Of a stretch of 64,000 nt of DNA, positions 22,456 through 33,726 are shown in pieces (within the stretch, counting starts at the first letter, position 1; each line of letters begins with the position of its first letter). The notes under the pieces are model-generated. The model was not told the DNA's origin. It did no database searches and saw nothing but the letters and a program-made list of their open reading frames with translations. The stretch covers positions 124,001 through 188,000 of the forward strand of contig JBBCBC010000053.1 in the NCBI GenBank assembly GCA_037126765.1, in the 5' to 3' direction. The position numbers were made by a program, and so were the translations under genes. The stretch is from Stenogyne calaminthoides. Taxonomy: Eukaryota > Streptophyta > Magnoliopsida > Lamiales > Lamiaceae.

Positions 22456-22725
22456 TACTCCCTCCGTCCCAAATTTGTTTTTCTATATTCCGTTTTGGGC
22501 GTCTCATTCTTGTTTTCCTATTTCCTTAAATAAAAATTTATACTTTATCACTTTATCACATAAAATACTAATAAATAACTCTTTTTAATTCCAACTACTC
22601 ATCACTTTATCACTTTATTATATAAAATATTAATAAACAACTCTTTCTACCCCAACACTTTATTATTTTTTCTTAAAATTCGAACACACAGTAAACAGGA
22701 AAACAATAATAGGACGGAGGGAGTA
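22456..22725. mobile_element. Stowaway-type MITE
   Basis: The left end TACTCCCTCCGTCC and the right end GGACGGAGGGAGTA are perfect inverted termini with TA at both sides. The interior has the same TATCACTTTATCACATAAAATACTAATAAA-like phrases as the other Stowaway copies (split here for length: TATCACTTTATCA, then CATAAAATACTAATAAA). Confidence 0.9.
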
Positions 22726-23128
22726 TTATTTTCATTTGCATTCATCTCATAATCCATGGGCACTCACTCGAATTCAAATTGCCAGGTGCCAACTGCCCAA
22801 CCTCTCTCTCTCTCTCTTTCCCCACATAATCTGTACATTTCTATACTTTTTTGAAACGAGCTTTTCTCTTTACTTTTGAGTGACATTTTTCAGGGAAAAA
22901 TACGAAACAAAAGAATGGCAGAGCCCACATAAACATATGGCAAGGCCCAAAAGTAGGACTCCATGCAAAATTATTCTCATACGTAACAGTCCTTTTATTA
23001 ATTTTTATTTTAATAATAATATTTTATGGGAATCAAAACTGAAAATTTACAGCAACTACTTTTATGCTAGCTGGTTGAGTATAGTTACAAAGGAAATATA
23101 CGTTTTATTTCCTCATCATTGGGAAATC

Positions 23129-23166
<38 letters not shown>

Positions 23167-23697
23167 TCCTCATGTTGTATGAAAATTAAAGGATTAATTG
23201 GATGATATATTACAAATATGAGATTAATAACTTCGTTGAATCTGTGATGACAATTCATTTTGGGTATTTGGTTCACGAGATTGAATTGATTAGGTATAAT
23301 ATGATTTAGTAGAATTGAGTAAGATTTGATTGGATTTATTTGAATCAAGATATGCATTTGTATTGTAGGATTGAATTGAGTGATTAGAAGGGATACATAT
23401 TCAAATGTCATAAATACACTTAAATTAAATTGAAACAATCATACTTCATTTTTGTGAATCTATTTAAACAATAGAAGATCAATTTGTAATATTGAATTCA
23501 GGATATGTTTTATTCCAACTTTCACATGAGATTGACATATTTCTCTATGGAGATATTTAATACATTTTATGCCCAGGCTTAAAGTATATAATGGGCCCAC
23601 ATCCCACAAACTAAACGATAATTGAGATTAAAATCTTAATCCTGGCATGCCCCGATAAATCTTGCAAATCAAACGTTTGACTTTCTAAGAACATTAA
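22726..23697. other. Intergenic DNA with CT and TA microsatellites
   Basis: Contains (CT)n at about 22804-22818 and (TA)n at about 23131-23160. 23255-23400 has TTTGGTTCACGAGATTGAAT and related phrases that look like one end of a degraded MITE. No gene was recognised; the reading frames over the TA tract are low-complexity. Confidence 0.5.
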
Positions 23698-23817
23698 GGG
23701 CGTGTTTTGAAACACTTAAAACAGCTTTTAGAAGCACTTATTTTCAAAGCTCCCTCTCACAGCTTTTAAAAACAAATGTTTCTGGAAGTTGTTTTAAGTG
23801 TTTCAAAACATATGCTA
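23698..23817. mobile_element. Short foldback MITE
   Basis: GTGTTTTGAAACACTTAAAACAG on the left is matched, inverted, by ATGTTTTGAAACACTTAAAACAA on the right, across only 120 bp (motifs quoted in parts: GTGTTTTGAAACACTT, AAAACAGCTTTTAGAAG). The arms also contain the local palindrome AAACACTT/AAGTGTTT. No coding capacity and no obvious target duplication. Confidence 0.6.
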
Positions 23818-25029
23818 AGTGGTGAAAATACTCACCGAAACATCAAATTTGATGTTTTTTCTTCTTCAACCGTGAACCTTTTAAACCTTTTCTTTTTTAT
23901 TTTTTATATTTGTTCCGTAAAGCCTAAAATAAAAAAGATAAATGCATTTGAAAAGCCTTGTTTATAATCTTAAATTGTTATCATTTGTCGTTTTTTTGTA
24001 ATTATGTGTTTGTACCTATATATTTGAAAAGATTTGTTTATTTCGTTGGTTCCAAATTCTATGATTTAATTAATCAAATTTCATGTAAAACCCATGTCAC
24101 TAATGTAATTATTAATTAAACAAATTTCATATATATATATATATAATGTTATATATTGGAATATATAAATTTATTATTATTAATAAGTAAATATTCCCTT
24201 GAAACGTTCATTTGAGTGTAAGATTAGATGTAAATCATTAAATATGTCTCCTGAGTTTACACCAAATGTCACATCAATTTTTATTTTATTTTTGAAAACC
24301 ATCAAAATTTTCCGAAGCAATAGAGATGCTCTTCAAGTCATATATTTGAATTTAGGCTGTAAATCAAATACTCCCCCATAAATTCAAAATTTTAAATATC
24401 ATAAATAATATTATATTCGCTGTGTACAAAAATGAAGATGGAATGGAAGGAATACTTCATTTTGACATCTATGCATGATAATTGCATTCAAATACCTGAA
24501 TTGTTCCTTAAATAAGTAGAGTTATTTAATTTCTGCAAACTTTCAATTATTTACTTTGCACGAAGCTAGATAACATACTTATATCTGATGAAATTATACT
24601 ATTTTATATATATTGTGATATTTTTTTATGATTGAATTATCAGATTGAGTGATGAATTGTTGGAGCCCACAAAAGAAAAAAAGTTGATAAATAATGGTGA
24701 GAAGTTTGCAGGAGGTGGTTTGGTATTAATATATATCCTGACAGAAATACCTAGCCAGCCTCATCAGAATATCATACAATTCACTAACTCCCATGCCCAT
24801 TTCTTCCAAACATAACTCCCAATCTTACCTTGTACTTTTTCTCATATTTTACCCAAAAAACAAACATAGGGAGGGTAGTTTAGTAATTAAGATGAAGGTT
24901 GGGTTCCCAAAGTTTTGACTATACACCTCATCAAACCTCTTACTCCCAAAATTCAGTCTCTTGGCAGCGTGCTCACATGCCTTTTCATCTCATTTATTCT
25001 ACCCCACATCAACTTTTTCTCTTTACATG
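23818..25029. other. Intergenic DNA, no gene recognised
   Basis: AT-rich with a TA run at about 24130-24148. The 24650-25020 part is less AT-rich and includes pyrimidine-rich stretches, but I found no start, splice or coding pattern that supports a gene. Confidence 0.45.
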
Positions 25030-25291
25030 TACTCCCTTCCTCCTCTATCCCAAATATATAGGTTTATTTATTTTTATGAATGTCTCAAATATATAGGTTT
25101 ATTTTTATATAAAATAATTTTTTTTAATTAATTTACTAATATAACCTTATGCATTAATTATGTTGGAAACTATAATAAACATTAAATAGGGGTATAATAG
25201 AAATTTGGCTTGTTTAATTTACTTTTCCAATACAATTTCTTAATATGTGTAAAAAATCAAACGAGCCTATATATTTGGGACGGATGGAGTT
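25030..25291. mobile_element. Stowaway-type MITE
   Basis: The left end TACTCCCTTCCTCCTCTATC, then CCAAATATATAGG, pairs with the right end CCTATATATTTGGGACGG and ATGGAGTTTA. A second CTCAAATATATAGG near the left end shows a local duplication inside the arm. Non-coding. Confidence 0.75.
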
Positions 25292-25299
25292 TAACACTT

Positions 25300-25445
25300 C
25301 GAGACACATTTATATAAGACGACTTTATTATAAAATTGAGTATAAATTGAGAGTTGACGCTTTTAACATTTTTGAAGGAATGAATGCTAATTTTATTAAA
25401 ATATATTTTGTTTTATGTATAAGACTATCTCATACTAGTTTTTAT
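25300..25445 (+). mobile_element. Diverged copy of the GAGACGGTCTCAT MITE family
   Basis: It shares GTATAAATTGAG..TTGACGC, TTTTAACA, GAAGGAATGAATG and a closing AAGACTATCTCATAC with the copies at 26264-26392 and 60487-60613. The terminal GAGACGGTCTCAT palindrome is eroded here. Non-coding. Confidence 0.5.
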
Positions 25446-25737
25446 CCCTGTTCAGAAATAAATTTCATATTTTGAAGGGACACATCCTAAAGAAAAAGTG
25501 TAATAAGGAGTAGGGTTTTGAAAGGTGAAGGTGTGAAATTAATTCGTTTATATATGTTAGAAAAATTAATTTAACATCTTTTTATAAGTTCAGACTTTTA
25601 TGAGACATAATTCTTTCATTATGAATATTGTGAGGATGAAATCTATAGAAGATGTGAAGTTTATTGTGAGATGGACGGAAAAGGAAAGTGTGAAGTTTAT
25701 TCAGGGACAAGGGAATACCTAATATTTAGATGAGCAA

Positions 25738-25985
25738 TTCTCCAGTGCATTAGGTGCATCGTGTAATTTAAGTGCATTTTTTAAACGTGCAATTTATTTT
25801 GCTGAAGTGTGCGCCATTTTTACAATGAAAGTGTTCAACTTATTTAGCGTAAAATAAATTGAACGTTTCAATGTAAATAAATTACACGCTTCAGTAAAAT
25901 AAATTGCATGTTTAAAAAATATACTTAAGTTACACACGTTGCACTTAGTGCATTTTGAGACTTTGCCTACTTAAATTGCACTTAG
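25738..25985. mobile_element. MITE of the GTGCATT family, copy A
   Basis: The left part CAGTGCATTAGGTGCATCGTG with TAATTTAAGTGCATTTT, and the right part AAAATATACTTAAGTTACAC with GTTGCACTTAGTGCAT, are inverted relatives. Between them lie GCAATTTATTTTGCTGAA and its complement TTCAGTAAAATAAATTGC. Related copies lie near 44.1, 59.9 and 60.2 kb, and a fragment at 7.8 kb. Confidence 0.65.
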
Positions 25986-26263
25986 TGCATGAGAGACTTT
26001 GCCTACTTAAATATATTTCATTCGAACCCCACCCAACAACCCTGCCCTGTGAGCAAGTGTGAGAATGGGCTTATTATTTTTTCTGACCTCAAAGGATTTG
26101 CGTGGCTAAAAATTTATAAAGCAACATGTTTGAGACAATTACAAGTAGATCGAATATATAAAGCCAAAAATACATACAATGAATTAGAGATAAAAGAAGA
26201 ATAATAATGAACAACGAATTTTTTATTTTTTATTGCTGCAATATGTATACTTTTTGAGACACA

Positions 26264-26392
26264 TATGCATGAAACGGTGACACAATGAGACGGGACATAA
26301 ATTGAACATTGACGCTTTAACACTTTAGAAGAGATGAGTGTAATTTATGTTAAGTTGTACCCGGTCTCATGCATGAGATCCCGTGGCATATG
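26264..26392 (-). mobile_element. GAGACGGTCTCAT MITE family, copy 2
   Basis: Contains GACATAAATTGAACATTGAC, GCTTTAACACTTTAGAAG and CCGGTCTCATGCATGAGAT. The reverse complement of the 60.5-kb copy aligns with it through most of its length. The outermost palindrome is complete only at the 60.5-kb copy. Confidence 0.65.
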
Positions 26393-28343
26393 AATTTTTG
26401 TCATTTTATTTTGAATCATGGGCATATGTATATGTTGGACTTGTCCTTCATGTTTTTTAGCTCGAGATAGGATAGTTAGGATTTTAATATAATTTTTACT
26501 ATACAAGTAGGTAGAATTTTTTATATATATTCCTGTAAAAAAAACATGAGTTTGTTCCTCTTAAATTTAAAAAATAGTACATAATATTATAGTATAATGA
26601 TTATCACATCTCTTGATCTAAAAATGCTAGAGAAGTGTGGAGAAAATATGAGTTCAAACCTTTTTGTTAGGATAATAATATAAACGAATTAATTTCATAA
26701 CCTTTTGTAAGTTTAAACTTTTTGATGAAATGAAATACTTCCAAAACATAATATACTACCGTTTCATTGCCAAATGATCTTGAATATTTCTTTTAAAGGT
26801 ATTTTTTTTTTAAAATTCCCCTTTTAAAACTTAAAAGAACCGATTAATACTTGTTAATTTTCCTTTTGCGTGTTATTTGTCTTAAAAAAATGCATGTCAT
26901 AGATAACAATTAGGCCCAACCAAAGTGACCATGAATGTAGGATGGTTTAATCTTGACAAATGAAATTAGACACGAACAGTTTACGAAGGCCCAAGTCTCA
27001 AATAAAAGCCTATTTAACTTGTCATTTGTAATTTTACTGAATTTTTTCGTGACATAATGAAATAAAAAATATACGAAAATGTATCATAAATTAGGCAAAA
27101 ACTAATTTTGTGAAAATCCAGGTGGATACGTATTAGTGAATTACCATTGTTGTGCATATAAGATGTGATTGTTTAAAAATCAAGCATTTTATAAATAATG
27201 ACACTTCAAATATTTATTGTTACTAAAAAAGAGAGTTCACGTGGACTCAGATTCACATGAGGCATACTCAAATTTGAGTATGTGAAACTTGTTACCGAAT
27301 GATTAACTTTAGTTTCGTAATACATAACAACATTCATTCATTCAGTAATATTATTAAACTTATATACTAATATTACTCACATTTTGACATGTTTGTGCGT
27401 ATAAAAATGTTAGTGTTATTGCTAAATGAATTCAATTTCATATTGTATAGCTTATTCATAAGTGAATCTGAACATAATTTTTTGTTAAGTCATGTCTCCG
27501 TCAAAATTAAATGGCTCTGTTTGCCCAAACTATTTGAACAACCGATTTTCCCGGCATAACCGAAACATATTTCACCGGACGAATAGCGACTTAATACATC
27601 GAAGAAAGTGGTTTTAACTTCGAGTCCAATTTAAGTTTAGATTTCTTTTGGGACTTGTTTTGATTTTTCTCTAGGCACGGTAATATACACCCCTATTTCA
27701 TATATGTATTTTTATTAATTTAGTGCAATGGAGAAATGCCTTATATATCTTTCTTTTTTTTTTATTCAAAATGAATTAAAATTTATCACAGTGATACACC
27801 TACTTCATTTTCCCCACCATTTGAATGAGTGTTCCTGTGAGAGATTGAAAACGGTCATTTCACCACCGCCCCTGCCGCCCCCATCATTAATATTCGAGGT
27901 TTTGTAGGAGAAAATAAATGTGATGATTTTTTTATTTTTTTGTGATTTGTAATTTTCAAACCTGGATTGTTAAAAATTGTTCCTCATTTCGGTAAATTTT
28001 GTCGAAACTGTGAAAATATTTTGGAAATAATTTCTTGAAATTTGATATGCATTTTCGTTCATTTTTTTATATCAAATTTCCTAATCATAAGGGTTTGTTG
28101 GTGAAGGGTATAATAGGTAATTTATGATGAGAGTATCTACTAATGTCTGAAAATTTGAATAAATGAATTAATTTGGAAGTGAATTTTGTCTTTGCTACCC
28201 AATGGAACAGTACACAATAATATTTTATTGTGTTGTACCATATGCTTTAATATAAATATATATATATATATACATTACAACACATTAAACCAAAAATGTA
28301 TCTATTAATGTTTGGGATGTAAATAACCGGCCCTTTTCCTTAT
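26393..28343. other. AT-rich intergenic DNA, no gene seen
   Basis: A possible foldback MITE lies at about 27227-27485 (GGACTCAGATTCACATGAGG against the inverted TTCAGATTCACTTATGAAT). 27960-28080 carries several short TTTCG/CGAAA motifs also seen inside the next element. No coding region was recognised. Confidence 0.45.
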
Positions 28344-28351
28344 ATATGTCA

Positions 28352-29396
28352 GGCGCCGGTTATTAGCACCCCCTTTATTAGGAAATGCACCACCCTTTCA
28401 ATTTTATTATTTTGATGTATATATAAAATGACATAATTAACCTTTTTCTTCTGCCACATAATCACATACACCCCTAAGAACTGAACAGTCTTCTACACCC
28501 CTAAAAAATGAACAGTGTTCACATTCATATCTTGTAAAAAAAAAATGTTCAAGAACACGTTAGATTGTTCTAGTGAAATATGTTCATTTGTGATCGCATT
28601 GTAAGAATGATAGTCTCTCCTCATGCCCAATATACATATATAAGTTTATCTTTTTCAAGTTTAAAACTAGGTTAAATTGTAAGAATGGTAGTCCCTCCTC
28701 ATTTGTTGTAATGTTTGTTGTTTATATGTGATTTTTTTATGAATGTGATTGTATTTTGGACCAATATATCGTCTAGGTAGTACAATAGGATCACTTTTAT
28801 GATTTCGTGCGTTTATTTTTTTTGTCACGCGCATTCAAAATTTTCGGACCTGGTTCACCGAAATTTATAAGTAATTTCGGAATTGATTTTCGAAACTTTG
28901 AGGTTTTTTCAACAATAATATTCGAAAATGGAGAAATATTTCGGTAACTAATTTCAAAATTTTAAGTTATTTTCAAATTTTATTTTCAAAATTTATAAAT
29001 AAAAATCAATCTATTGAAAGTTTCGAATATTTTACACAATTTCAAAACAAATTTACAAAATATAAATGTATTTTTGAAAATTTCAAGAAACCTAATGTAA
29101 AGAAAATATCGGCATAATTTCTCTAAAATATTACACAATTTCACAAAAAAATTGCGAAATTTATGTATATTTTCGAAAAGTTTTAACGAAATGTTCAAGG
29201 TAACCTACTGTAATAAACTTTCGGCTGAAAGTTTAGAAAATTATACATAATTTCGGAACATATTTACAAAAGATTAGAATGAGTAATGATGGAGAAGGAT
29301 AATTTTGGGAGTTCACTAATAGTGTATTAATCTTAAAAGTGGTGCATTAATGTGGGCGGTTGATTTCCTAAAAGGGGGGTGTTAATAACCTGCGCC
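28352..29396. mobile_element. 1-kb inverted-repeat DNA transposon
   Basis: The left end GGCGCCGGTTATTAGCACCC and the inverted right end GGCGCAGGTTATTAACACCC bound 1045 bp. Further inverted matches include AGGAAATGCACCACCCTTT against AGGAAATCAACCGCCCAC. The 8-bp flanks ATATGTCA and ATATGCCA differ at one base. The interior (28830-29270) is filled with degenerate TTTCGAAA-like motifs and is non-coding. Superfamily is uncertain: flank length favours hAT, style resembles Mutator-like MITEs. Confidence 0.7.
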
Positions 29397-29557
29397 ATAT
29401 GCCAGACCCATTATCTTGTGGTTTATTTTTGGGCTTAAAAACGTGATTACTTGACCGGTGACCCACTTTTCCTTTTTCCTTTTTTTTCGGTTTCATTTTG
29501 TTGTGGATTTATGAATTAGGCTCAGCCCAAATTTTCGATCTTTTTCAGTTGTACTAA

Positions 29558-29638
29558 CTATTAAGCTCTTTTACCTCTAAAAAAAAAACTATTAAGCTCT
29601 TTTACCTCTAAAAAAAAAAAAAACTATTAAGCTCTTTT
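29558..29638. repeat. Tandem repeat CTATTAAGCTCTTTTACCTC plus A-run
   Basis: Two full units and a partial third, 31 and 34 bp apart. The length difference lies in the poly-A run that ends each unit. Confidence 0.9.
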
Positions 29639-30310
29639 TTGTTTTAATTTCTTATGCCATGACGTGGCTCATTTTCTTTATAATACTCCAATTTTATTTA
29701 GTGCTATGAAAATTTTGAATCATAATTTAACGTTGAAGATCGACACCCTAATAATGCTTCATAGAAATATTGATCAAATATCACCATTGTACAGAGGAAA
29801 GTGACTAATTATAGACAATTTAAGAATTCCATGAATGATCTTAAGGACATGCTTGGTACAGGGGTTTGAAAGTAACAAATGGAAATGAATTAAAAAATAC
29901 TATATGTTTGGTATGGGACATCACAAACTCTCCTATAAAATTTATTTATAATATAAAATTGATAACATTTAATTTTATAATCTAAATTTTCAAATATATC
30001 AATTGATAAGTATTATAATATTAATAAATATTATGGTATAAATTTTATACTATGAACAAGTTTTATCGAAAACCTGTTTCATATCTTGAATAGTGTTCTC
30101 ATACCCTAAAACTGAAAAACGAATTAATCCTCTCCATTTTGAGAAGTATGACGAGTTTGATTACTTAACAAAAAAGAATTAATTATTTTTCATGTCACGT
30201 TTTATATATATAAAAATAGTTATTTGAAAATCAATAATAGTATTCCTCATAATCAATTAAACATCATAATTTTATAGAGTATATTCATTTCATTCATAAA
30301 CACTACTATT
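29639..30310. other. AT-rich intergenic DNA
   Basis: No gene was seen. ATGCTTGGTACAGGGG near 29850 and GTTTGGTATGGGAC near 29910 resemble the edges of plant MITEs, but no opposite terminus was identified. Confidence 0.4.
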
Positions 30311-30690
30311 GTTTTTTTTTAACAGGCTAAAAAGAATTTTATAATTTTATAAAACGTATTGAAGAATAGGGAGTGCTCCAACCCGTACAAATCTTATATA
30401 AAACATAAAAGAACAAAAATCAAAATAGAGCAGACAAGTGTTCAACTCCTCTAATTCGACTCATCTACTCTATCTCACACCCTTGGGTTTGTCAACCGTT
30501 TTCCAAACAAATTTCTCATATCTATTACATTCTTTGTCACCAACCAAGACCATACTTTTGCTTTATTTTCTTCCATGCTTTTCTTGGGATTAGGGATCTT
30601 TTCGTTGAAGACTCGATTGTTTCTATTTACATTTCTTATCACAAACCAAATGGCCCCTAAGTTCTTCCTATGACACACTGTCGATCAAGT
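30311..30690 (-). pseudogene. LINE reverse-transcriptase C-terminal remnant
   Basis: On the minus strand a 67-residue frame (30678-30475) reads like the extreme C-terminus of plant L1-type LINE polyproteins: a tryptophan-rich IWFVIRNVNRNNRVFNEK region followed by the EENKAKVWSWL segment. Downstream on that strand a short 3' UTR ends in an A-run (the T-run at 30310-30320). The frame resembles the equivalent part of the larger LINE near 32.7 kb but is not a close copy. It is a severely 5'-truncated insertion. Confidence 0.6.
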
Positions 30691-31135
30691 TTTAAGGAGA
30701 CAATCTCACTCCTTTTGCGTATATTTTGTTTTTTAATTTAGGTGTGAGGTGAAAGTGATGAGAGAACAAGATATATTAAATAAGCCTCTAGCGCAAAGCT
30801 AGCAGAGAACGAAAAAAAAAAAACGATAAAATTGACATACAGCTAAGGCCACAGAGGAGAATGATTCGTTTTTTACAAAGTTGCCAAAAAAAATTAATTT
30901 TATTCATTCATTGATGCAAAAAAAAATGTACATAACCTATTTAAATAGAAAAAGGACCAAACATAATAAAAAAGGACTAAATCTAACCAAATCTAAAAGA
31001 TATCCTAAAATAAAATAAAATAACCGAAAAATAAAGGAAAAAGCAGTAAATCTTGAGTTTTTTGCCCATCTTGCATAATCATGCGGATCTTGTTTGAAAG
31101 TGTATGTGCGTGTATTTTTAGAGTGTTGTTGAAAA
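30691..31135. other. Intergenic DNA, no gene recognised
   Basis: A/T-rich. The minus-strand reading frame here (31185-30937) extends into the LTR-like block and has no family signature. Confidence 0.4.
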
Positions 31136-31850
31136 TGTTGTGTAACATGTAAAACAACATATGACAGCGGAAGTATTAAAAACACAATGCAAAGGATTTC
31201 AAAATTGTGTATAGTATGAAATCAGACTATACGAACCTCATGGTTCAAAACATCATTATAACAAATAGTGAGATACAAAAGAACCTCTTATAATCCTAAA
31301 AGATGTAGTGAAAAGACCACACACCAAAAAATAATCTATTGAATCAAGTAACTAGAGATCTTATTCAACCTAAAACTTGATCTAATAAGATAAAATCAAT
31401 ACTGATGGGAATGATGAGATTCATTTCGACCAGTACAAATAGACTAACATCGACCCTCACACTCCTAAGATTACAATAACTCTCGGTTGCATTCTTGGTT
31501 GTGTCTCGGATGTTACTCTCTAAAGTTTGGAGTAGAGCAAATGGTATTTCACTTTTTCTCAAACTTGTATCTCGACCAATGCAGTGTATTTATAGACTTG
31601 AAGATCAACTGCATTGTCATATACAATCGGTTTGGATAGCCTTGAAACTCTCCACCATCAACTCCATGATCTTGATGTAACCACTCATAATCTTTCTATT
31701 CTCACTCATCCACAATGCAACTGCCTGACAATATAACTGAATTGTCATCAACCTGTAATGTAGAAAACATAGAAAAATACATCTATTAAAAAAACGGAGT
31801 CAATGTTAGGAGAAAGGACAAATTTATGATGTTAAGAATGTTGTCCAACA
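31136..31850 (-). mobile_element. Probable minus-strand LTR (solo or fragment)
   Basis: On the minus strand it would begin TGTTGGACAACATTC (31850) and end TTACACAACA (31136), giving TG...CA. A TATA box CTATAAATACA lies at 31585-31595 (reverse complement), about 260 bp from the start and upstream of a transcribed-looking region, as in the other LTRs here. No PBS, coding domain or matching target duplication was found, so the call is tentative. Confidence 0.45.
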
Positions 31851-32542
31851 TATGGAACAAACATCGTGCAACATCAACATTGTTGCATCTTGTGAAATAT
31901 GGACAATATCTTTTATACAAGTGGGACAATATCTTTTCTTGAATATTTCCAGCGGTCGTTTCCCACTATTGGGCTTGGGCCTAACCTCGAGCCTCGCTCG
32001 CATAGCCCGATTGCACGTACCCTTGAGCCCAAAAATTCTCGTTCGCATCAGAAAGCCATGACTTCAAAATTCCATGAATTTAAAGTCTTGTGATAAATAG
32101 TAAAATAATGTGTTCGTTTCGAGATTTTGATAGGATGCGATTTTGTTCTATGTTTAATAGTGATTGGTGTTGTATTATTACATTATATTGAGAGTGAAAA
32201 AAATATTGATGTGATTATATTGTATTTTGTGAATATTTTGTGAGAAAACATATTTTATAGGAGCGAATGTTGAAGTCTTATTTTAAATCTCAACCTATAA
32301 TATGACACTGTTTCTCAAAATTTAAGTCCATCCAGGTGAATACCGATACAAAGATACGTTTTGTTGTAATAACAACAATAAATAAAAATTAATGGTACTC
32401 GTTCTCAAGTCTCAACTTTCCAAGACATATCGGAGGTGTTTGCAAATTCTAGTAAAAATGTGTAGAAGTAATTATTTTTTAAATTGTTCTCTCACAATTT
32501 TAACATTTGAAAAGACATAATAATATAATACTATTTATTTTT
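31851..32542. other. Intergenic DNA, no gene recognised
   Basis: 31950-32060 is a short GC-richer patch (GGGCTTGGGCC, AGCCTCGCTCGC) that yields overlapping frames on both strands. This looks like transposon end sequence rather than a gene. Confidence 0.4.
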
Positions 32543-32557
32543 GTATTTCAACTATCT

Positions 32558-33721
32558 TTTTTTTTTTGGTCGGCCAAAAAAGTTTTATTAAATAGAAAAT
32601 GGTATAACCCCTGTACAGTATACAACAACACACACTACTAGTCCAAACACTTCCTAGGTGAAACTAACCATTCCTTATAAGAAAAAAGATAGAGAGAGAG
32701 CGTGAAATTTAAGTGAAACCCAACTCCACATTCGACCCTTGATTTCCTCTATGATTTTCGCCTCGTCAAAACTTTTATCTTCGAAAACTAAATCATTTCT
32801 CCCTTTCCAAATCAACCACACCACACAAATCCATAAACCAATGGCAAACTTTTGGCCTTTCATTCCGGGTAACATGCCAAACATAGCCATGAAATGGTCA
32901 TGGGCTTGTTGGGTAATGCCATCAGAATGTCCAACCATTTAAAACATGATTTCCATATTGCCATTGATTTAGAACAGTCAAAGAAAAGATGATCAGCTGA
33001 TTCAGAACAAAGCTTACACAATGGACACTCCGTCGTCGAGTTTTGGGGAAGAATACGCCTCATTTGAAGATTCGGTCTTGTTGGTAGTACGTCCCATAGT
33101 AACCTCCATGTTATAGCCAGGAGGCTTTAATTGGAGAGATTTTGCTCCATACCTTCTTGAAAACTAGCGATCCTCCTTGATTCTGGTTGTTCGACACTTC
33201 ATCCGATCTGAGCATGTTATACGCCGTCTTCGTTGTGAATACTCCTTCTCGGTTTTGCTTCCATCTCCATCCATCCTTGGTGTTCTTTTGTAGTGGGTAC
33301 CTGTTAATGTCATTCACAAGATTGTTAAGTGCAATTTTTTCTCTATCAAAAAGCTCACGTCTCCAATTCCATCTCCACACCCACGTCCCATTCACCCACT
33401 CGCCCATCTCCCTCATCGACACCCCTTGATTTAGACTTAGTCTAAATAGTCTAGGAAAAGTGCACTTCAACTCCCTGTTTCCAACCCACACATTATTCCA
33501 AAAATCAATATCCCCCCCGTCCCCTACCTTCCTCTCAATATGTGTCCAAAACCATCTCCCTCCCTCGCCCGAGACGTTTTCTATTACATCTTTCCACCAA
33601 CTAGACCATCTACTCTCTCTACCCATAGTGAAACGACCTAATTCCTTCATCTCCAACCTACCATACAACGATTTCAACACCCTCACCCACAAGCTCCCTC
33701 CATCTACTAAATATCTCCACA
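32558..33721 (-). pseudogene. LINE RT C-terminal part with zf-RVT region and 3' UTR
   Basis: A 203-residue minus-strand frame (33722-33111) continues the LINE after the copia insertion: MWRYLVDGGSLWVRVLKSLY, several GDIDFWNNVWVG-type blocks, and GVFTTKTAYNML. A second frame (33063-32675) carries the zinc-finger-like C-x2-C-x5-H-x4-C block near CPLCKLCSESADHLFFDC and the tail IWLIWKGRNDLVF-like region. The frames are separated by a stop. The 3' end is the poly-A tail beside the target duplication. Confidence 0.85.
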
Positions 33722-33726
33722 CCCAT

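Noticed and set aside
23127..23438. Overlapping frames across the TA microsatellite
   Set aside because: They encode Tyr-Ile runs from (TA)n and have no other support.
24367..24453. Possible Stowaway (TACTCCCCC ... GGAAGGAATAC)
   Set aside because: The arms do not extend beyond a few bases and the interior is not inverted.
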